Source: Cryptomeria japonica
Taxonomy: Eukaryota > Streptophyta > Pinopsida > Cupressales > Cupressaceae
Direction of reading: 5' to 3'
Assembly (NCBI RefSeq): GCF_030272615.1
Contig: NC_081405.1
Span: forward strand, 21,740,047 to 21,804,046
Length of the DNA stretch: 64,000 bases
Of the stretch, positions 34,156 to 45,867 are shown one piece after another. Numbering within the stretch: the first letter of the stretch is position 1; every line of letters begins with the position of its first letter. A model generated the notes under the pieces. That model saw only the letters and a list, made by a program, of their open reading frames with translations. It had not been told where the DNA came from and made no database searches. A program made the translations under genes and the position numbers.

Positions 34156-35190
34156 TTGTTAGTGAATGAGAAAGAGTTCATAAAAACACTAGAAGAGGGT
34201 GAAGGGGTGGGATTTGCACTCATAGTGAAACCCAAGGAAGAAAAGGTAGACAAGAAAGTTGAGATACCATATGAGTTGCAGCAAATCCTTGATAACTTCA
34301 AACAAATAATTAGTGATGGTACACCTGCAGCCTTACCACCTCTTAGAGCCATTAGCCATCAGATTGACTTCATACCTGGAGCTTCTTTTCCCAATAAGGC
34401 AGCCTACAAGATGACCCTTGAACAAAACAAAGAGGTAGCAAGAAAAATACAAGAACTCTTAGACCAAGGGCTGATTAGGAAAAGAATTAGTCCTTGTGCA
34501 GTACCTACAGTGTTGGCACCTAAGAAGGGTGGAACATGGAGACTTTTTACAGATTCTAGAGCCATCAACAAGATCACCATTAGATATAGATTTCCCATAC
34601 CTAGGATAGAGGATTTGATGGATTGTTTGGGGGGTGCACAGTATTTTAGCAAGATTGATTTGAAGAGTGGTTACCATCAGATAAGAATCAAAGAGGGGGA
34701 TGAGTGGAAGACAACTTTCAAAACAAATGAGGGTCTCTATGAGTGGCTTGTCATGCCTTTTGGACTCTCTAATGCTCCTAGCACATTCATGAGACTCATG
34801 AATGAAGTTTTACATGATTTCATTGGCAAGTTTGCTGTTGTGTATTTAGATGATATTTGTATTTTTAGTAAGACTAAGGAAGATCATTTGAAGCATTTAG
34901 CTATTGTTTTGAGACAGTTTTCTGATGAACAACTAACCATTAATCTAGAAAAATGTGATTTCTTGAAGCAAGAATTGGTCTATCTTAGTTTTGTTGTATC
35001 GGGAGGCAATCTGAAAATGGATCAATCTAAAGTTGCAGCAATAACCAGTTGGCCAACTCCTAGGACAGCCAGTGATGTCAGAAGCTTCCATGGTTTGGCA
35101 CAGTTTTATAGAAAATTCATCTGGGGATTTAGTGAGATTTGTGCTCCAATGTTAGACACCATCAAAGGGGGTGTAAAGGTAAAATTTTAG
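34156..35190 (+). pseudogene. Chromovirus G reverse transcriptase
   Basis: A 344-residue open stretch covers essentially the whole reverse transcriptase domain. Visible motifs in order are the primer-grip-side block AVPTVLAPKKGGTWRLFTDS, then FSKIDLKSGYHQIRI, the LYEWLVMPFGLSNAPSTFMR block, and the catalytic YLDD at 34843-34854, followed by the LEKCDF segment. All residues expected for catalysis are present. It remains in the same frame as gag upstream and integrase downstream, so the original element had one gag-pol frame, now closed by a TAG at 35188-35190. Confidence 0.95.
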
Positions 35191-35223
35191 TGGACAAGTG
35201 CAGGAAATAAGGGGTTTGAATTA

Positions 35224-35640
35224 TTGAAAACTAAAGTAGCTACTCAACCAGTAGTCATTTTACCTAGTTTTGATAAGCTTTTTACTATTGAATGTGATGC
35301 TAGTAATATTGTTGTAGGAGCTGTTTTAAGTCAAGAAAATAGACCACTTGCACTATTCAGTGAGAAGTTGAATGATGCAAAGAAAAAGTACTCTTCCTAT
35401 GATTTAGAACTTTATTCATTAGTACAAGAACTTAGGAAATGGAGACACTATCTTCTTCCTAAGGAGTTTGTTGTATACATAGACAATTAGGCACTAAGTT
35501 TCTTGAACTCACAGGATAAACTAAATCATAGGCATGTTAAATGGGTAGAATACTTGCAAGCTTACATGTTTACTCCTAAGCATAAGAAGGGTCAGTTGAA
35601 TAAAGTAGCAGATGCTTTGAGTAGAAGGTTGTTGACTATT
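35224..35640 (+). pseudogene. Chromovirus G RNase H
   Basis: The start of the domain is FTIECDASNIVVGAVLSQ, with the first catalytic aspartate, then KKYSSYDLELYSLVQEL with the catalytic glutamate, and VVYIDN with a later aspartate. A TAG at 35488-35490 lies just after that aspartate, where related elements have glutamine or histidine. The domain ends with the conserved KVADALSRR segment. Confidence 0.9.
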
Positions 35641-36978
35641 CATGAGGTTCAAGTTCAGAGTATTGACATTGATAGTTTCAAAGACATGTATCCTACTGAT
35701 AATGATTTTATTGAAGCTTATAAAGTTTGTCATGATTTTGAGAATAACTTCCATGGTGCATATGTTGATTTCACTTTGCTAGATGGTTTGTTATTTAGGG
35801 GTGGACAGTTGTGTGTTCCAAAGGGTTCTATGAGAGAGAACCTCATTCAAGAGAAGCACAATGGGTTCTTAAGTGGACATTTCGATCTCAACAAGACCTT
35901 AGAGTTGGTTCAAAGGTTCTATTATTGGCCATTAGATGCAGAAAGACATCAAGAGGTATGTTGAGCAGTGCTTGTATGTCAAAAAGCCAAAGGTAATTCC
36001 TCTAATGCTGGTTTATATCAGCCTCTTCCCATTCCACATAGGCCTTGGGATTGCATTAGTATGGATTTTATGGTAGGATTACCTAGAACTCAAGTAGGAT
36101 TTGATAGAATCTTTGTAGTAGTTGATAGATTTAGAAAAATGGCTCACTTTATTCCTTGTAAGACAACACATGATGCAAGTCATATTGCTTATTTGTTTTT
36201 CAAAGAAGTTGTTAGAATTCATGGTTTGCCTACTAGCATTGTTTTAGATAGGGATGTTAAGTTTCTTGGTCATTTTTGGAAGACATTGTGGAAGAGATTG
36301 GGTACTAATCTCTCTTTTGGTTCAGCTTATCATCCACAAACTAATGGCCAAACCGAAGTTGTGAACAGGTCTCTTGGAAACATTCTTAGGTGCTTGACAA
36401 AGGAATATGGGCAGAGTTGGGATCAGCTCATTCATCAAGAAGAATATGCCTACAATGACAGTGTTAACCAGTCTATAGGTAAAATTCCATTTGAAGTTGT
36501 TTATGGTATGCATCCAAGGGGTATAATGGAGTTGAGGGATATCACTAACTTGTAGCATAAGAGTGGGACAATAGATGACATGGCTCACTCCATGAAGGAG
36601 GTTCATGAACGAGTGAGACAATCTCTCCAAGATACCTCTCAAAAGGTAAAGGCAAGAGTGGATGCTACAAAGAGAGATGTTCACTTTTCCATAGGTGATT
36701 ATGTGATGGTTCATTTGAACAAGGCAAGGCTACAAAAGGGAGTTCCAAGAAAACTTCAGATGAGGAGGATAGGCCCTTGCAAGATCTTGGCTAAGTATGG
36801 GTCTAATGCTTACAAAGTTGATTTGCCTAGTAATGTTTCTTTGTCCCCCATTTTTAATGTTGCAGATCTGATTGCTTTCAAAGGGAAGCCACCTGAGGAG
36901 ATTCAAAGAGTTTTAGATGTTTCAAAATCCCTTTCTGATATATCTCTCCCTTCTCTTTCTTTTCCCCAAGTAGAATAG
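35641..36978 (+). pseudogene. Chromovirus G integrase
   Basis: The zinc-binding N-terminus shows two histidines (EKHNGFLSGHF) and the VCQKAKG end. Between about 35936 and 35982 a plus-one and a minus-one change locally scramble the frame and create a TGA at 35962. The catalytic core has D in CISMDF (36064), D in LDRD (36253) and E in NGQTEVV (36355), so the D,D,E triad is intact. A TAG at 36553-36555 follows. The C-terminal part contains the GDYVMVHL and GPCKILAKYG motifs typical of the chromovirus GPY/F region. Confidence 0.92.
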
Positions 36979-37141
36979 GTTCTAGACTCCAGAATTCTCA
37001 AAAAGACAAGGAATCACACCTACATGGAGCATCTCATCAAATGAAAGGATCAGCATATCTCAGAGGCCACATGGATACCTGAAGTTGACTTTCAAAAAGT
37101 TGGCATACCTTCTTCTTTTCTACCTCAAGGAGTCACATGAC
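36979..37141 (+). pseudogene. Chromovirus G C-terminal chromodomain
   Basis: After the TAG at 36976-36978 the same frame gives VLDSRILKKTRNHTYMEHLI, a stop where the conserved tryptophan is expected, then ISEATWIPEVDF. This is the short chromodomain that plant chromoviruses use to target insertion to modified histones. The two stops lie at positions typically glutamine and tryptophan. Confidence 0.82.
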
Positions 37142-37162
37142 TTCTTTGTCTTTGGGGGAGTA

Positions 37163-39315
37163 TGGTACAGGACCACCTAGTTGAGTAAAACTCCCATTTT
37201 TTGAGTTTTTAATCCTTTCATGTTTGTAATGTCTTGTGTTAGGTTGTTATGAGTCATGTGTAGTGGTTTTGATCTCATTTTCAGCTCAAGAGATCAAATT
37301 TTACATTTCAGGCTTTGAGTTGACAATTTTTGGCAAAAAAGTGCAAAATTGCTAAAAAGGTCTTCTAATGCTTTCAAAAGAATTGAAACATGTTTGATAA
37401 GTGTTTTTAGTCATTTCTAAGTTGAATAGACAAGTTGATAAGGCTAGATTGTCAAAAATGCCTTTTTGAGCAAGAAATGTTGTCATTTGGCTCAAAAAGT
37501 TGTCAAAGTTGTCATTTTTGTGTTTTTCATGCAAAACGTGGTTGTGGAAGCCTCTTGTCCATAATGATCTTGATAACCAACTTGTTGGACTATAAAAACA
37601 CCTCTCTTTTCTTTGAAGAAGGTTGGTGATTGTTTAAACAAGAGTTTCTTCAATAAAATCATGAGATAATGGCTTTATGACTGGTTTTTGTATCTTTTAG
37701 TGCAATGATCTGTACTGTAGCTTCTTAATCCATACTGTACCTTTGGAAAACTATGCATAGTACTTTTATAATTTTCTCTAGTTGATTGTTGCGTTGGTTT
37801 CCTTTGGAAGTTTGATTGTACAAAATTATTTCCAAAATGTGTGCTCCTTGCCCTGTCAAGGGTTTGAAGTTCCAAAATGACTCCACTTGACTAATCCATG
37901 CTTGGGATCCCACACTATGGATTCATTCAAGTTGGAAATCATGTATATATTGTACATTTGCATTTTTTTAAGCCAAAATGGTGGTTGGAAGAAGGATTTG
38001 AGTGAATACTAGGCAAGTATTGATTACTCAGCTAATAGTGTGTTTAAAACTCAAGATTTGCACCCAAAGTCTAATTTGGAGTGAACAAATACATGAGGCA
38101 GAGGTCTAGACATATGGCCAATGGTGTGTAAGATCACATTTTCTCATTGGTTTAGCTTGATCCTATTAAAATTTATCGTTTTGTAAGCAAACAGTGAGTT
38201 CACTATTTTTATGACTTGTATTTGACAAAATGCTCATGGAATGCTTTAAGAGCGTAATCCAAGCCTTGAATCATGAAGGAAATGTAATAGGAGGTTTTTT
38301 TAATGTTTTAAGACCTCATTGAGGTTCTATACAAGTTGATACTTCTTGTAAAATGGGTCCAAAAAGTGCAGCAGTAATCTGACAGGTAAAGGGCAGCAAG
38401 TGGATAGTCACAGTGATATTTCTCTCCATTTTGAGTTGCTTGCCAAGTGTTTGGCATTATGATTGTGTGTCAGAGGTAGGGGACACATGTCTAAGATAGA
38501 TCAAATTACCTAAGAATTTCTAGGCACTTTCTTTGATGGACAACAAAGAAAACTTGGTGGACAAGCTTCAAAACCCTCCAAAACCCTACTTTTAAGCCAA
38601 AATTTGTGGACAGCCCTCATATCGCAATGACAAAGGCCTAAACCATGAAAATGTGTTAGAAAATACCTCTAAACCATTACCCAAGTCAACTTTGTGGAAT
38701 TTTTTAACCATTGTTGAGAAGAATAAGCAAAAAAGTGCCAATTAGGCCTCCACGGGCTAGTAGCGTTTTGGGGTTGCATAACACACAAATTACAGTTCTG
38801 GTCAAAATGCTCAAACCCAATTGTAAGGAGGAGTTGGGGGTTTTTTAAACCTTAGGAGAAAAATCCTAAATAGTGAGACAAATGTCAAATGGGTCCTTGG
38901 ACAGTGTGTAGCCCCTTTTGAGGTTTTGGACCCTTGGTTGCCTAGTTGAGTAAGCCAAGGCTATGTGCCTTAAACTAAAATTTGAGCATAAAAATTGGAA
39001 CAAAACCTTATTGCCCTTACTTTTTCATATAGAAGACTCTTAAAGAACTCTAAAACAGAGGGTTTAATTCCAAAGATCAGAGATTGAGGGTGTGTTGATG
39101 GGTGGAGTGAGCAATTTGAGTAGATTTGAGCATAAGAGTGAGCCTTCACCAAAAGGGGAGTGTGCTAGGAAAGTGATACATGAGATGCCTGGTACTATAA
39201 CCACAAGAAGGAATTTATAAGAACATACAACAGACTCAAACAATTTTTTGGATAACAAATTGAACCTCTTGAGCAAATTGGCCTTTTGAGCACTTTAAAA
39301 GCAATCTCCCTATCA
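37163..39315 (+). repeat. 3' LTR of chromovirus G
   Basis: 2,153 bp, TGGTAC to CTATCA, preceded by the purine-rich 'tttgggggagta'. It pairs with 19224-21393. Confidence 0.94.
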
Positions 39316-40021
39316 CACCTCCTCTGAGATGGTGGATGTCGTTGTTGATGTAACCTCATCCCTCGCTCTCAGTAAGGGTGAGACACATGGTGTCATTCTC
39401 TCCATTCTCCTTCTCCGAGATCTTTTGCCTTCTCCCTATGACCTAGATTGGGAGGACAATGATCTCTTACAAGATGACCCTTAGATGTCTATATTTTTAT
39501 CTTCATCTTCTTGAATGTGTGTGTGATTTTGTTCCCCTGTGCTTTCTTTATTTGTTTGTTCCCTCCTATGGGAGACATGTTACTTTGTAAGTACTTTGAT
39601 ATGGGAAGTTGACTGTCTTTATCTATCATGCTCTCCTAAAAGACCCATGTTACTCCATAGGTGCTCAGATATAAGGGATTTCTTGTCATACACATTCTTC
39701 TATTTGTCTATCTATTTCTTTTATATGTTATATCTTTCTTTATAATATTCAAGAATGATGCAAAGCATTGGGGGAATCATTTGCATTCTTCCATGTTGAC
39801 CCAAATTTTTATTTTATCTTTATCTTCGTGTGCTCTTCTTCAGATCTGAAACCATTGGTGCTATGAGGATACACCCATCTCATCTTGATCCTATATATCT
39901 TTTTTTTATACTGCTATCAGTTATGATGCGAAATTACCAGATCCCCCTATCCTCTTACATTTCACCTGGTATGTAGTAGACATCTATGTGCCACCTTCTC
40001 TTGGTGGCATTCCATAGAAAC
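39316..40021 (+). other. Element D resumed: end of coding tail and 3' region
   Basis: After the CACCT copy, the D tail frame continues to a TAG at 39482-39484 with an acidic end (LDWEDNDLLQDDP). The following 540 bp is non-coding. It contains 'gatgcaaagcattgggggaa', which parallels 'gatgcaaaacattgagatc' at 49418 in element C. Copia H inserts at 40022. Confidence 0.7.
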
Positions 40022-41219
40022 TGTTGGCCATTTGGAGGAATTGATTATGTGTTGCATTGATGCTTTTTCATTGATATCAACACTAGTTATTTTGGATGCT
40101 TTACCGACACCCTTCTGGTCCCAGTAGGTTGAGTGGTTTCTGGTTGGTTTGGATCCAATATGATCTGGTATGCTCCGGTATGATTTGGTTATGGAATTGG
40201 CTTACTCATGTTCATAGTTTGGACTGGTGATTGGATGCTATCATGTTTGCTTGGAAGTTTGGTTTGAGGTTCTGGTGAGGGTTTCACTGACAGATCTTTG
40301 ATGAAGATCTTTGATGATATGCATAAGTGGTGTTGGTGCAACTTCTGGTGGAGATTCAAGATGTTGATGGTGATCATGTTCAAGACTTGGTGGATTGGGA
40401 TCATTCTTTAGCGTGTGGACCTATATTGGGTCCCGGTTGATCTAGGTTATGGACCGACTTGATGTAACGTGTGGATTGGACCTCTCGATGTGTTTACGAG
40501 ATGTCTTATGAGTTGGATATTATTTGTTTGGTCTAAGGCCGACATGTTTTGTAATTATGTAATTGGTTTATTATTTGGTGGTTGACCTAATTGATAATGG
40601 TCGAGGGTTTGTATATATATGATGTAAGATCTCATTGTAGATCATCATAGGTATATGGTCATGGAATGGGAGATGGATGTGTAATGTGTGAATAATGTAA
40701 TATCATTCAGCCAAAGGATTTGGTTGATCATTGGAGATCAAATTGGGTTTATGTAAGAGGATTTAGTCCTCCAGTATTGAGCTTAATCAGAACTATACTC
40801 AGGCATAAGAGATGTTATCTTTGCAGTTCATTCATTCTTCTGGATTGTAGTTTGGATTCCTATGTAGTCAATGAGACTCCTTTTGTGATGAGCAATGCGC
40901 TCTAGGTTGTTGGCCTTCCTGCAAGTGCATGCCCCTCAATTGTAATTCACATACTTACTGTAGAAGTATTATCTAACTATGGATAGGCTTCCCATCCTGG
41001 TTTTTCCCTTTACTGGGTTTTCCACGTATAAATCTTGGTGTCATTTGGATGGTATTTATTCTCTGATTATTGTTTATGATTAATTGGTTTAACTACTATT
41101 CTAGTATTTGGTTTAAACATTCTGGTATTAAAGGTTTAATTGCTAAATGTTCTGGTAATCTATGACAACTGATTCACCCCCCTTGTTAGTTGTCTTCCAG
41201 TTATTTGAACTATCTAACA
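40022..41219 (+). repeat. 5' LTR of copia H
   Basis: 1,198 bp. It has the typical late block 'ttttccctttactggg' then 'ttttccacgtataaatc', a C-run, and the end CTATCTAACA. Confidence 0.94.
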
Positions 41220-41221
41220 AT

Positions 41222-41233
41222 TGGTATCAGAGC
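41222..41233 (+). other. Primer-binding site of copia H
   Basis: TGGTATCAGAGC, an exact match to the initiator-Met tRNA-complementary site of plant copia elements, two bases after the 5' LTR. Confidence 0.92.
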
Positions 41234-41277
41234 TTTGGTCCTCTATGCATAAAGCTTAACCGCTTGAGGAAGATCCT

Positions 41278-42012
41278 ATGGTGACTAATAGTTCAAGTTC
41301 ATCTATTTCATCTGGAGCTGTCTTTCAGAGAGATATTCTTAGGCTTAATGGAACAAATTACATAGTATGGAAGATTTAGATGGAGACTCATCTAAGATGT
41401 CTCGGTAAGGAGATTTGGGAGATCACACAGAATGGTGTTACACCTCATAATCCGGCATCTGGAAATCCTCCTCTAGAAAAATTGGATAAGGAGTTTGAGA
41501 ATGATTGTAGAGAAAGCGAAGCCCTCTTGTGTGCACTTTCTGATCAGCAAATAATGGGATTAACCAATAAATCATCTAGAAAGGCTTTATGGGATAATTT
41601 GGAGACTCTTAATGAAGGTGACACTATAGTGAAGATTGCTAAACTCTATGGTTACCGGGTGAGATATGAAAACTTGAAAATGGAAGAAGATGAAAGGATT
41701 ACTACATTCATGGAAAGGGTAAATGAGTTTGTTATGGAAATTCAATGTTGTGGTGAAACTCTAAGTGAAGATGAAATTGTTTCTAAAGTCCTAAGAGCCC
41801 TACCACTGGATTACAAGATGAAGGCTACTGCAATTAATGAATTGAGAACAATGGCTAATACTTTTGTCAACATAGATACCTTGGTTGGTAAATTATCTAC
41901 TTTTGAGCTTGAAGAATTTGGACCTTCTGGAGCTATGAATTCTAAACCTGCTTTTCATGCATCTGCATCAACAACCGGTAAGAAAGACTGGAAAGCTTTA
42001 TATGCAAAGTAA
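41278..42012 (+). pseudogene. Copia H gag
   Basis: ATG at 41278 follows the primer site by 45 bases. The protein shows the UBN2-type copia gag pattern: LNGTNYIVWKI, then a TAG at 41377-41379 where glutamine is usual, METHLRCLGKEIWEI, KALWDNLETLNEG, and RITTFMERVNEFV with DEIVSKVLRALPLDYKMKAT. A TAA at 42010-42012 replaces another probable glutamine. Otherwise the frame is open. Gag would coat the RNA in virus-like particles. Confidence 0.9.
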
Positions 42013-43475
42013 TTGGATGATATGAAGAGAGAAGATGACGAATTTGAGCAACTTGAAGAACTATTTGCTAGAAGAGAGTACCTAAAGGACCTGTAGGAAT
42101 TAAGTATGAAGGAAAAGAACCTTTTAAATGTTTTGCATATAATAAGATTTGCAATTTGGCATCTAGATGTCCTGAAAGGAATTCAAGATTTGAAGAAAGA
42201 GTGAGAAGATCTTTTAAGCCTAACCCTGAATATCAGAACAAGTATATGTACAGGAAAAACAAAGACAAATAATTCTAAATAGAGGATAAGGAAGGTGTTA
42301 TTGATTCTGATGATCAATCGGCAGAAGACTCTACTAGTGGTTTCGTAAATGGGAAGGAATGGGTGTTCCTAGCTATCAAGGAAGATGTTCCAGCACTAGA
42401 ATAGAATGTATCGGAAGAGAAGGCACTTGCTGCTAAAATTGAAGACAAGGATGAATGGGTAATTGACAGTGGTTGTTCACATCATATGACTAGAGATAAA
42501 GGGAATTTTCTATCTTTGCAAGAATTTGATGGCAGTTTGGTTAGATTTGGAGATGACAAAGCTTGTATGATCAAAGGAAAATGAACTATATCACTGGATG
42601 GTAAGAACAATACTGATACTGTTTATTATGTTGAAAGTTTAAGGCATAATCTTTTGTTTGCGGGACAATTGGTAGATAAGGGATTTCAATTACAGTTCAA
42701 AGATGGAAAATACAAAATCATTAATAGATCTGATTTGGAGATTGCAACCGGTACACAGACAAAAGGTAATATATTTCATTTGGATTCTGGTGAGAAGACA
42801 TGTTTGATTGAAAAAACTGATGAGAGTTGGCTATGGCATAAAAGGATGTGTCATGTAAATTTTGATTACATTGTGAATACTAGTTCAACTAAGGCAATTA
42901 GAGATATACCTAAGGTTGTGAAGTCCTATAATCCGGTATGTAAAGAATTTCAAATGGGTAAATAGGTCAGAACCTCTTTTAGGAGTATACAAGATAAATC
43001 TAATGATATTATTGATTGTATTCATACTTATTTGTGTGGTCCTGGTAGAGTTAATTGTTTTCAATGTGATAGATATTATATGCTGATCATTGATGATTAT
43101 TCTAGAATGATGTGGGTTAGTTTTGTAAGGGATAAATCTAAAGAATTTGAAAAGTTTAAAATCTTTAAGGATAAAGTGGAAACATAAATAAGATTCAAGA
43201 TTAAATGTTTGAGGTTAGATCATGGTGGAGAATTCACATCCGGTGAGTTTAATAACTTTTGTGAGAAGCATGGTATAAGGAGACAATTTTCTACTCCTCG
43301 GACACCTCAAGAGAATGGAGTTGTGGAAAGGAAGAACAAAACTATCTTGGATGTTTCTATAATAGTGATGATGGAAGCTAGTCTACCTCATATCTACTAG
43401 ACAGAAGTTGTGAGCACAGCGGTTTATACATTCAACAGAGTACATATCAAAGGAGAAACCAGTAAGACACCTTAT
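42013..43475 (+). pseudogene. Copia H zinc knuckle, protease and first part of integrase
   Basis: After a frameshift near 42090 a degenerate CCHC knuckle lies at 42129-42170; its second cysteine is tyrosine and its histidine is asparagine. Protease has V-I-D-S-G-C-S-H-H-M-T with the catalytic aspartate at 42465. The GAG-pre-integrase domain (42654-42962) includes WLWHKRMCHVNFDY. In the integrase core the first catalytic aspartate (expected in HTDLCGP) is tyrosine at 43029-43031; the second (RLDHGGEF) and the glutamate (ENGVVERKN) are present. Stops include 42582-42584, 42963-42965 and 43398-43400. The frame is cut after 43475 by element C. Confidence 0.9.
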
Positions 43476-44685
43476 TGTAGCATCCTAAAATTGTGACACT
43501 TGCAATTTTGACTGCATTTGGGTCTTCACAATGGCGATGCAACATGGAACTTGAATGGAGACCCTGAAACTTATTCATGACATCAAAAACTACATTTTTC
43601 AGCACCCTGGCCTGATCCTCCTTGCACCCTGCTGTCCCTGGAGGTGGGACCATGGCGCCCAGTGCCCTGGTCCTTCAGGACTAGGATGCCCAGCGTCCTG
43701 GTCCCTGGCCCTATTTTGGGCCCGGTCTCTTATGGGGCTTTGGGTCTATAAGTTTGCAAATTGGAAAATAATATTTCCTGGTCGGCCTAAGGTCGAGAAA
43801 ATCAGTCTATCAGCCCTAATTGACAAGTATATAAACTACATTTCCTCTCCCATTTTGGTAGATGGAAAAAAGGCGGAAACGATATTCAAACGTTCAAGCA
43901 TTCAAGCATTCCTTCAAGCAATTGAGCATTCTAAGTCTCCATTCAAGGCTAAGTATTGCATTCAAGACAAGGATTCAACCATTGAAGAGGAGATCACTTA
44001 CAACATACAACATACTACATACATTACACCTTCACATGTAAGAATACAAACATTCTTACAACAAGGTATCAGTACTTGTTTACATTACAAACATTTACAT
44101 TTACAACATTCTCATTTCTTGGTTAATTCCAAAACTAGGGTTTCACCTAAAGGCAAACCCCTCATCCCTAACCCCACAATCATCCTCTCTTTTCTGTGTG
44201 TAGGTTGCAGGTACGCGACTGTAATTGAAGATCTGGAATCCTTGTGCAGAGACGAATAGATCCCCCTTCATTTCGTGGATTTTTCGGAGGACCGTGTGCA
44301 TGCCGAGCACCATCGTCCCGTCAACTTTCGCTCAAATTTGTAGAACAGCACCGTCTCAACATTTTACTACTAATTCCAGGTCCGCAGCTTCATCCCATAT
44401 CCCTATCTCTGTTTATAAGTGAATCTTTCCTACTTTACATGCATTCCTAGTTCAATCTTTCTATCTATATTCTTTACAAAAGAGGGTATCCTTGATGTCT
44501 TAACCCTTGAAACTCATTTAGAATCCAATCTTGCATTGCATGGGATTGGATCTTGTGGGCTTCAACCCCTCTTTTGAATGTAAAGTCTCTCCTAAGTGAA
44601 AACCATCAACCCTAGTGACTCTCCCTTCTCTCTCCTTGGAGTTAGGGAGGGGAGAACAACTAGGGTTTGATTTTTCCGCTTTACA
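43476..44685 (+). repeat. 5' LTR of element C
   Basis: 1,210 bp. It contains a GC-rich minisatellite (about 43648-43710, about two units around 'gcccagtgccctggtcc') and short 'attcaagc' repeats (about 43886-43920). The open frame 43555-44259 is LTR sequence, not a gene, because it recurs broken in the 3' LTR. Confidence 0.94.
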
Positions 44686-45867
44686 TTTTGGTGAACCCGA
44701 CGTGAACATCCTCATTCTGATTATTCATGGTTAGATCTGAAAATTTTGCTTTCCTAATTATATTTCCATGTTTGATCTTTTGCAAATTTTAGAGGTTGAT
44801 TGCATAAAAACCCTAAAATTTTATTTTTAAGTAATTAAACTTGTGAAATGTTTAATTGTTAATGCTTGTTTCAGATCTACCCTTCTATTGCAAATTGTCA
44901 ATTCATATTTGTGCTTTAATTCTGAAAATTAAGTGGTTAAATGTCAAAACCCTAATTTTTAAAACCTTCTTGATTCAACCTTTGACTTATAATTTCACTA
45001 ATCAAAACATCTCCAAATCGGCTGTAATTTTGGATTCCGCAACAAAATCACAATATCTCTCATTCCTGAAAATTTGGAAAAAAGTTGCGAGGACCGTGTG
45101 CACCCCGAGCGCCATCGTCCCCAACATTTTTTCTAAAATTTTGGGAGCTAGATCTTACTGTATTTTTCTGCTAAAATCTAGAATTTTGGCTGATTTTATC
45201 AATTTTAACACCTTCAAAATTAAAGTGAAAGTTGGTCTAGCGATTGCTTGGATTGAGGCTTCTAATCATTCAAAAATTGTTGAAATTGAAATTCATATCA
45301 AAATTGTGTTTCTTATAGTCCTAAATCCGAAAAGTGTGTTAGCATTCATTCAAAATTTCAGTGTTTTGTTCAAATTTTTACAATTTGTGACTTTTAAAAT
45401 TAAGTGTTTAATTGCAACAACTCTAATTTCCACTTTCAAAATCGAATTTTGCATGAAATTGAGTCAACTTTTAAATTTTGAAACTTGCATTGCTTTCAGC
45501 ATTCCCTCTAAAATCATAAAATTCAAAATTTCAGTTTCCCTCTCTTTTTCAAAATTCAAATTTTACATTTTTCAACAATCTTGGTAGGGTTCAATTTTGA
45601 GATTGCAACTTTAATTTGGCCTATCTACAGATCGTAAAATCACTCAATTTTTTCAGATTAGCTTTAAAATCATCATAACTTTCATCCCTAAAATTTTTGA
45701 AAAAAGTTGCGAGGACCGTGTGCACTCCGTTCGCCACAGTCCCGGACATTTTTTCTGAAATTTCGGGAGATTGTCCTGATTGCATTTAACAGCTTAAATC
45801 TAGGAGATTGGCTGATTATATTGAAATTTTCTACCTCTAAAATTCAAAATCTCTCTCTCTTTAGTGC
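44686..45867 (+). other. Leader of element C with two copies of a GC-rich motif
   Basis: After the primer-binding site (44686-44704), 1.2 kb of AT-rich leader contains a motif starting 'ggaccgtgtgca' and ending with 'gtccc' at 45091-45121 and 45713-45743. The same motif is in each LTR (44289-44320 and 50914-50945). A long open frame (44856-45587) is a biased AT-rich translation and is probably not coding. Confidence 0.65.

Larger units (their letters stand above)
19224..39315 (+). mobile_element. Element G: Ty3/gypsy chromovirus inserted in D, split by F
   Basis: LTRs at 19224-21393 and 37163-39315 begin TGGT(G/A)C and end CTATCA. The target duplication CACCT is perfect (19219-19223 and 39316-39320). 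A primer-binding site TGGTATCAAAGCC is at 21397-21409 and a purine run 'tttgggggag' is just before the 3' LTR. The coding order is gag, protease, reverse transcriptase, RNase H, integrase, chromodomain, as in plant chromoviruses. Its own length is about 9.0 kb after removing F (22091-33187). Confidence 0.95.

Noticed and set aside
43555-44259. 234-codon frame in the 5' LTR of C
   Set aside because: It is LTR sequence; the 3' LTR carries the same stretch broken into smaller frames. No protein family resemblance.
44856-45587. 243-codon frame in the leader of C
   Set aside because: The translation is dominated by I, K, F, N, S from AT-rich sequence. It has no gag similarity, and the true gag starts at 45868.
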